From Prevotellamassilia timonensis (lineage in GTDB: Bacteria > Bacteroidota > Bacteroidia > Bacteroidales > Bacteroidaceae), in assembly GCF_021531665.1 (NCBI RefSeq), contig NZ_JADYUH010000001.1, positions 1 through 64,000 on the forward strand: DNA of 64,000 nt, read 5' to 3'. Position 1 is the first letter of the stretch. The number at the start of each line of letters is the position of its first letter. A program made the position numbers and the translations under genes. The notes beneath the pieces are model-generated. The model did no database searches. It was not told the DNA's origin and worked only from the letters and a program-made list of their open reading frames with translations. Positions 59,047 through 64,000 of this stretch are shown piece after piece.

Positions 59047-61134
59047 ATGAACCCCCATAGACAGTTGTATCTTCTCAGACGTTTTTCTTCCGTTGTCCGA
59101 CGACATACTCGTGTGCTGCCTCTTCTCTTGCTGCTCGTTCTGACCGTTTCCTGCGGTCGGAAGGACAGGGTGGATTTGGAGCACGACTTTGAGAAGAAGT
59201 TGGGCAACTCCGTCAATCTCATCTACACTCAGCCCGAGCGTGCCGACTCCCAGTTTGTCGCCTTGCAGCAGATCTTGACAGACAGTTCGTTTTGGTATCG
59301 TGTGGAGATTTTTCGCGGCACCTGCCTTCTGAGACGTTCAGACACGCTCGGCGCGATGAGGAAATATCAGAAGGTGGCAGCGTGGTGTGAGAAGAATCCA
59401 CGCTACAACGTGACGGCGGGTGTTCTGCACAACCATCTCGGCGTCTATAACCTGCTGGGTGGGCGTGTCGATTCGGCGCGCTACGAGTTTGAGCGTGCCT
59501 TTGAGCTTTTGGACCGTGACCCAAAACAAAGCACGTTGATTTCCACAGTCCTCAATCTTTCCGACCTCTGCTTGCAGGCAGGCGAACTTCCGCTCGCGGC
59601 ACGTCGGCTTCGCTATGCGCTCTTCCTCTGCGACTCATTGCACGACACGCGCAACCGCTCCGGCATCCACACCGGGCTGGCGCAAATCTACATGGAACTC
59701 CAAAACTTTGAGGAGGCGCACCGCTTCTTTGCAAAAGCGCGGGAGGAGGTGGAGACAGAGGACATCTACGCTCGCTTCTACTATCTCACCGCTCTGGGAA
59801 ACTGTCTCTATTTCGAGCATCGCTATCCTGAGTCCTCCTCCTGCTTCCGGCAAGCCTACAAACTGGCGGACGAGATGAACAGCGACCTGGACCGCTTCTC
59901 CTGTCTGGCGAACCTCGGCGAACTTCATCTCATGATGAACGACTTGAAAGAAGCCAAGCGTAGCCTGCACAAATGCGACAGTCTGGCGAAGGTGATTTCA
60001 ACGGTGAAAAGCGACTCGCGCTTCTATGTCAAAAGCCTCATGGCGGACCTCGCTCTTTTGGAACGCGGCGACACCACCCTTGCCTCCTCCATCAACCTTG
60101 ACAGCCTGCCCGACCGCGTCGGTTCGCTGCGCTACAAAATCCTGCATTATCAGCGCTTGGAAAGTTATGCAGCAGAACATGGATTGTGGGACAAAGCGTG
60201 GCTCTTCAAAACCGAAGCCACCAAGTTCTCTGATTCGCTGCGCTCCTTTTCCACACACAACAGCGTCGCAGAAATGACCATGCGATTTCAACGTGACACG
60301 ACGCTCTTGCATCAACGAATCATGCTGGCGGACTACAAAGCAAAAAACGTGCAGCAACGAAACATCATCCTCTTCTCGCTCCTCGTCATCATTGTCCTGG
60401 CACTGCTGGCAACGCTGGCGATGCTCATCTATCGACGCCGCGTCAGCGAACGTTTCAAAAAGCAGATGGAGAAAATCAACGGTCTGAGAATGAACCTGGT
60501 CAAAAACCGCGTCTCGCCGCACTATGTCTTCAACGCCTTGGGCACGTTCCTGCCAAAGGTGAAGAGCTTCCCGGAAATTGACGTGCCCATGGAACTGCTG
60601 CTTGACGTCTTGCGCGGCAACCTGCTCAACTCGGAACAGACGGCGGTGAAACTGGACGACGAAGTGGACCTGGTGAAGAAGTTCCTCGCACTCTATGACC
60701 TCTCCCACGAGAACCATCCGACGGTCTCATGGCACATCGACGAGCAACTGCTTGACCGCGGCATCATGATTCCCGGCATGGCGATTCAGATTCCCGTCGA
60801 AAACGCACTGAAGCACGCCTTCCCCTCTCCGACGCCGCAAAACCGGATTGAAGTGGAGGTGAAGAAGGTGGACGAGAAGGTCTGCCTGCGCATCTCAGAC
60901 AACGGGCAGGGATTCGACCCGGGACACAGCATCCAAAGCGTCTATGACACGGGCATGGGACTGAAACTCTTGTATCGCACGCTCGAAATTTTGAACGAAT
61001 ATAATTCCCAACAGGCGACACTGACCATTGAAAACCTTCAACTGCCTCTCCACGGCACGGTGGTCACCATCTGCATTCCGCTGGACTATGACTTTGAGCG
61101 GACTTATGTTGAATGGGGGGATAGAATGAGGTAA
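59047..61134 (+). CDS. TPR-containing LytS-type histidine kinase
   Basis: A 695-residue sensor kinase. The N-terminus has a signal ending in LTVSC (a possible lipobox). Residues about 60-420 are tetratricopeptide-like repeats facing the periplasm. A membrane segment follows at about 439-461, then a LytS-type kinase core: the phospho-acceptor His492 in NRVSPHYVFNAL, and the ATP-binding N-box and G-box in VENALKHAFPSP and ISDNGQGFDPG. This order is common in Bacteroidetes. The signal sensed is unknown. It is paired with the divergent LytTR regulator. The stop codon abuts copy 2 of the 162-bp element, after which a TonB-dependent receptor gene follows. Confidence 0.92.
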   Translation: MNPHRQLYLLRRFSSVVRRHTRVLPLLLLLVLTVSCGRKDRVDLEHDFEKKLGNSVNLIYTQPERADSQFVALQQILTDSSFWYRVEIFRGTCLLRRSDTLGAMRKYQKVAAWCEKNPRYNVTAGVLHNHLGVYNLLGGRVDSARYEFERAFELLDRDPKQSTLISTVLNLSDLCLQAGELPLAARRLRYALFLCDSLHDTRNRSGIHTGLAQIYMELQNFEEAHRFFAKAREEVETEDIYARFYYLTALGNCLYFEHRYPESSSCFRQAYKLADEMNSDLDRFSCLANLGELHLMMNDLKEAKRSLHKCDSLAKVISTVKSDSRFYVKSLMADLALLERGDTTLASSINLDSLPDRVGSLRYKILHYQRLESYAAEHGLWDKAWLFKTEATKFSDSLRSFSTHNSVAEMTMRFQRDTTLLHQRIMLADYKAKNVQQRNIILFSLLVIIVLALLATLAMLIYRRRVSERFKKQMEKINGLRMNLVKNRVSPHYVFNALGTFLPKVKSFPEIDVPMELLLDVLRGNLLNSEQTAVKLDDEVDLVKKFLALYDLSHENHPTVSWHIDEQLLDRGIMIPGMAIQIPVENALKHAFPSPTPQNRIEVEVKKVDEKVCLRISDNGQGFDPGHSIQSVYDTGMGLKLLYRTLEILNEYNSQQATLTIENLQLPLHGTVVTICIPLDYDFERTYVEWGDRMR

Positions 61135-61295
61135 GTAATCCTCAAAAAATAACCTGCATCATCTTTGAAAATCTTTTCGGTCCATATTTCCTCCCTCATC
61201 CGTCACATAGCTACGGCTATGCTCCTTCTTCGGGTGAAAATCTGACCTCGAAAATCTAGTTCAAATCTGACGCAACTTATTATTTTCATATTACT
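61134..61295. repeat. 162-bp dispersed element, copy 2
   Basis: Nearly identical to 1336-1497, about 60 kb away, with the same orientation and the same CATAGC-TACG-GCTATG hairpin. It begins at the last base of the kinase stop codon, just as copy 1 touches the wbuC stop. The two copies differ at about five positions, four of them clustered near the 3' part. Confidence 0.78.
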
Positions 61296-61348
61296 AAATC
61301 GTTTATTTCTCCCAATAAATGGGGAGTGTGTCGTTTCTCCCTTCAGCG

Positions 61349-61356
61349 TAACTTTG
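61349..61356 (+). promoter_or_regulatory. -7 box of the second TonB-dependent receptor gene
   Basis: TAACTTTG followed by C gives a leader of about 80 bases. The leader includes a stem CGACCGCAACCGAGGTCG followed by GAAGGCGC. It is too small for a known cobalamin or thiamin riboswitch. Confidence 0.5.
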
Positions 61357-61441
61357 CAGCGCTTTTCGACCGCAACCGAGGTCGGAAGGCGCATTTCTTT
61401 TATTTGCGCAGAAACGATGCGCTCACTCCTTATTTATTTAT

Positions 61442-63862
61442 ATGACACTTTTCCTCTCTCTCCTTTCCGTTCTTCTGCCCTCAGTGCCGACAGACACCGC
61501 CAGTTTTGACATTGAAGAAGCCGTGGTGGTCGCCTCGCCCAAGGAAACCCGCGCGCTTCGCTGCCAACCCGTCAGCGTCTCTCTCTTTGACGCACGTTCC
61601 CTGGAACTGAGGGGCGTGAATGCTGCTAAAGACTTGTCGAGTCTTGCGCCGAACCTTTTCATGCCTGACTATGGCAGTCGGCTGACCTCTGCGGTCTATA
61701 TCCGCGGCATCGGTTCCCGCATCAACACGCCTGCCGTTGGAATGTATGTCGATAACGTCCCCTACACGGACAAGACGGGCTACGATTTCCGCTTCACCGA
61801 CGTCGATCGCGTCGATGTCTTGCGCGGTCCGCAGGGAACGCTCTACGGACGCGGCGCCATGGGCGGCGTGATTCGCATCTTCACCGCCAACCCTCTTCAA
61901 CACAAAGGCACCGACGTGGAAGCCGGCTTCACCACCCGTACCGGAGGGCGGCGCGTTGCCTTCACAACCTATCTCCATCCTCGCGACAAGATGGGGCTCA
62001 GCGTGGGAGGATTCTATGAAGGCGCGGAAGGTTTCTTCACCAACCGCGCCACGGGCAAGAAACAAGACGGAGAAAACTCCGCCGGAGGAAAACTCCGCTG
62101 GGTTTGGCAACCCACCGACGTGGTCAAACTCGACTGGACAACGTCCTACCAATACACCGACGAGGATGCAAACCCCTATTCTCTCATCGAAGACCCCACT
62201 GCCGGCTTAACCGGTTCGACGCCTCTTTTTGGAATCTATCAGAACCGCCCGAGCACCTATCGACGTCACCTGCTCAACTCCGGCTTGGGAGTGGAGCACA
62301 CGTTCAACCACTTTGTTCTCACCTCGACCACAGCGTGGCAAATGATTGACGACCGTCTTTTCATGGACCAGGATTTCACGGCGCAAGACATCTTCACCTT
62401 GGAGCAGAAGCAAAAAGTGCACAATCTCTCCGAAGAAATTGCGTTGCGCAGCCGTGACCCTCTGAGTCGCTGCAAATGGACCGCGGGCGCATTCCTTCTT
62501 TATCAGCACCTCGACACGAACTGCCCCGTGACTTTCTGGTCCGACGGTGTCAATTTCCTGAATCGCATGTTTGCGAGCGTACTTCCCTCCAATCCGCCCA
62601 TGACCCTGGCGCTGCAAGGCTCTGAACTCCCCTTCGTGGCGGACTTGTCCACGCCCACCTTTAATGCCGCCTTCTTCGGAGAATCGACGGTCAGCGATTT
62701 CCCCTTCCAAAACGTGGACTTGACACTCGGCGTCCGTGTGGACTATGACCACCGCCGGCTGGACTTGGCGTCGGGAACCGCGGAAGCCGTGCCCTATCAT
62801 TTCTCCATGTCGATGGGTCCGCAGATGTCGTTTGCAAAGGACTTGCTGGCGGAACCAACGGTGAATGGCGAGGTGAAACGTTCCACGTGGCAGGTGCTCC
62901 CCAAAGCAAGCCTCAGCTACCGCCTGCCGAACCATCTCGGAAACGTCTATTTCACCGTCTCCAAAGGCTGCCGCGCAGGAGGTTTCAACATTCAAGCCTA
63001 TTCCGACCACGCGCAAGTCGCCCTTCAGAAGAGCATGATGGAAGGCGTCAAGGCGTTCAGCATGGAGCAAATCAACGCGCTGCCGATACCTGAGGACAGG
63101 AAGCAGGGAATCCTGGCTGCCATGGACGGCGCGCTGAAGATTCCGAACGACCCGGATGTCTCTACCTTGTATTATAAGCCCGAATACACTTGGAGTTATG
63201 AGTTCGGCACTCACCTCTCTCTGTTGAAAAACAAACTGTGGCTTGACCTCGCCGCTTTCTACATGAAGACGCGCGACCAACAGTTGGCACAGTTCGCGGG
63301 CAGCCAGTTCGGACGCACCGTCGTCAATGCCGGACGTTCTGCCAGTTGCGGAGGAGAAGTCGGCATCCGAGCCTCGCTCTTGAAGGACAGACTTCATCTG
63401 AATGCCAACTACGGCTACACCAACGCTCGCTTCAGAAGTTACTATGTGGCTAATTCAGCCTATGACTCCCAAGATCCCGCCAGCCCTCAGTTCATCAGTT
63501 TCCGCGGAAAACGCGTGCCTTTCGTGCCGCTCCACACGATGAGTTTTTCTGCTGACTTCCGCCAGCCTCTCGCCGACGATTCGGAGCACAAAAACTTCGT
63601 GAAAGCCATCGGCGGCGGCGTGGAGGTGAAAGGCGACGGCGGCGTGAAATGGGACGAAATGAACAACTACGGTCGCTCCTTCCGTGCCCTTCTTGGTGTG
63701 CGTCTCTGTGTCGAACTGGCGGGCAACATCACTCTTTCCGCCTGGGGACGTAATCTGACGGGCGAACGCTACTCCACCTTCGAGTTTCAGAACATGAATC
63801 GCCGCTTTGCTCAGAGCAACGAACCGCGTCACTTTGGCTTCGACGTGAAATGGCATTTCTGA
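61442..63862 (+). CDS. TonB-dependent outer-membrane receptor
   Basis: An 806-residue receptor with a short signal peptide (LFLSLLSVLLPSVP), a TonB-box-like segment (IEEAVVVASP), and a plug domain with VYIRGIGSRINTPAVGMYVDNVPY and VDVLRGPQGTLYGRGAMGGVI. The C-terminal barrel ends in FGFDVKWHF, the usual aromatic terminal strand. It lacks the N-terminal carboxypeptidase-like domain of SusC proteins, and no SusD partner is nearby, so it is more like siderophore, vitamin or metal-chelate receptors. The substrate is unknown. The histidine kinase gene lies just upstream, on the same strand. Confidence 0.93.
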   Translation: MTLFLSLLSVLLPSVPTDTASFDIEEAVVVASPKETRALRCQPVSVSLFDARSLELRGVNAAKDLSSLAPNLFMPDYGSRLTSAVYIRGIGSRINTPAVGMYVDNVPYTDKTGYDFRFTDVDRVDVLRGPQGTLYGRGAMGGVIRIFTANPLQHKGTDVEAGFTTRTGGRRVAFTTYLHPRDKMGLSVGGFYEGAEGFFTNRATGKKQDGENSAGGKLRWVWQPTDVVKLDWTTSYQYTDEDANPYSLIEDPTAGLTGSTPLFGIYQNRPSTYRRHLLNSGLGVEHTFNHFVLTSTTAWQMIDDRLFMDQDFTAQDIFTLEQKQKVHNLSEEIALRSRDPLSRCKWTAGAFLLYQHLDTNCPVTFWSDGVNFLNRMFASVLPSNPPMTLALQGSELPFVADLSTPTFNAAFFGESTVSDFPFQNVDLTLGVRVDYDHRRLDLASGTAEAVPYHFSMSMGPQMSFAKDLLAEPTVNGEVKRSTWQVLPKASLSYRLPNHLGNVYFTVSKGCRAGGFNIQAYSDHAQVALQKSMMEGVKAFSMEQINALPIPEDRKQGILAAMDGALKIPNDPDVSTLYYKPEYTWSYEFGTHLSLLKNKLWLDLAAFYMKTRDQQLAQFAGSQFGRTVVNAGRSASCGGEVGIRASLLKDRLHLNANYGYTNARFRSYYVANSAYDSQDPASPQFISFRGKRVPFVPLHTMSFSADFRQPLADDSEHKNFVKAIGGGVEVKGDGGVKWDEMNNYGRSFRALLGVRLCVELAGNITLSAWGRNLTGERYSTFEFQNMNRRFAQSNEPRHFGFDVKWHF

Positions 63863-63863
63863 A

Positions 63864-63889
63864 ACTGCTTGCCTCAGCAGTCTTTTTTT
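63864..63889 (+). terminator. Terminator of the second TonB-dependent receptor gene
   Basis: ACTGC (63864-63868) and GCAGT (63877-63881) form a stem followed by CTTTTTTT. Confidence 0.7.
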
Positions 63890-63896
63890 ACTTGGA

Positions 63897-63934
63897 AGGC
63901 GGTGTGTCAAAACAAAGATTTTGACACACCGCCT
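63897..63934. repeat. Perfect 16-bp hairpin with the GGCGGTGTGTCA end
   Basis: AGGCGGTGTGTCAAAA (63897-63912) and TTTTGACACACCGCCT (63919-63934) pair fully around a six-base loop. The core GGCGGTGTGTCA is the same as the end of the dispersed repeats at 26027 and 44155. The last 66 bases of the window hold nothing recognisable. Confidence 0.7.
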
Positions 63935-64000
63935 GCTTCGTGTTGGGCTGACAGCAAAACTTGTGCCATGATGCCCTTAAAAAGGAACGCTGGAAAAAAT

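Noticed and set aside
61357-61441. Riboswitch in the leader of the second TonB-dependent receptor gene
   Set aside because: A small stem is present, but the leader is too short and lacks the conserved boxes of cobalamin, thiamin or other known classes.

Overview
The window looks like chromosomal DNA of a Bacteroidales bacterium, most likely Prevotellaceae-like, with a moderately high GC content. The support is Bacteroidetes-type promoters (TTTG, about 19 bp, then TAnnTTTG, often followed by C), weak Shine-Dalgarno signals, many short lipoprotein signal peptides, and family-restricted genes and gene orders: acpP-fabF-rnc, ftsX-DUF3098-uppP-truB-queA-folK, DUF4491, DUF5686, DUF5689 and a glutaminyl-cyclase-type M28 lipoprotein. 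No ribosomal RNA, phage genes, transposase or CRISPR array was seen. One tRNA (Glu, TTC) is present.

Layout. 1-800 is non-coding or decayed, with an 8-bp pyrimidine tract, a promoter-terminator pair and a 33-bp direct repeat. 806-5448 (minus) holds a Nudix hydrolase, then acpP, fabF, rnc with a very long low-complexity tail, and a WbuC cupin. 5645-13481 is a possible nucleic-acid scavenging locus: a surface nuclease lipoprotein, two OB-like lipoproteins and a TonB-dependent outer-membrane protein on the minus strand, and a divergent exported endonuclease/exonuclease/phosphatase. 13628-18756 (minus) holds queG, an M16 peptidase, a flippase and a SpmA-SpmB fusion. 18995-24600 (plus) holds ruvB, ybeY, inositol-phosphate synthase and a DUF5686 protein. 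recO, tRNA-Glu, rpsT, ychF, lgt and two lipoproteins follow to 31609.

31654-38730 is the clearest accessory region. The intact comM (yifB) helicase gene at 33804-35366 is flanked by two broken partial copies: its first 40 codons at 31671 and an internally deleted 3' part at 37187-37546. Between the copies lie AT-rich lipoprotein genes (one interrupted by a single in-frame TGA) and an AT-rich AAA-type ATPase. A MITE-like palindrome lies just after comM. Next comes a gene-free block of roughly 1 kb with inverted arms around a nine-copy 22-bp array and a 21-bp array. comM acts in natural transformation, so this looks like a recombination hot spot.

From 38732: pckA, a surface-glycan glycosyltransferase cluster, the division, envelope and tRNA-modification cluster (ftsX to folK, where folK is fused to an acetyltransferase), a second flippase, rpsO, rmuC, an Lrp-type regulator, a class-I-amidotransferase/M19-dipeptidase fusion, a glutaminyl-cyclase lipoprotein and sufE. 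The window ends with a divergent LytTR regulator/TPR histidine kinase pair next to a second TonB-dependent receptor.

At least five dispersed repeat families lie between genes: a 162-bp element in two copies; a GC-rich multi-hairpin repeat in four; a GGCGGTGTGTCA-ended repeat in three; a leader ending near TATAGAACATCCC upstream of four genes; and inverted elements around 33.7 and 42.7 kb. All coordinates, alignments and motif calls were made by eye. Function assignments rest on recognised family motifs, not on database searches.
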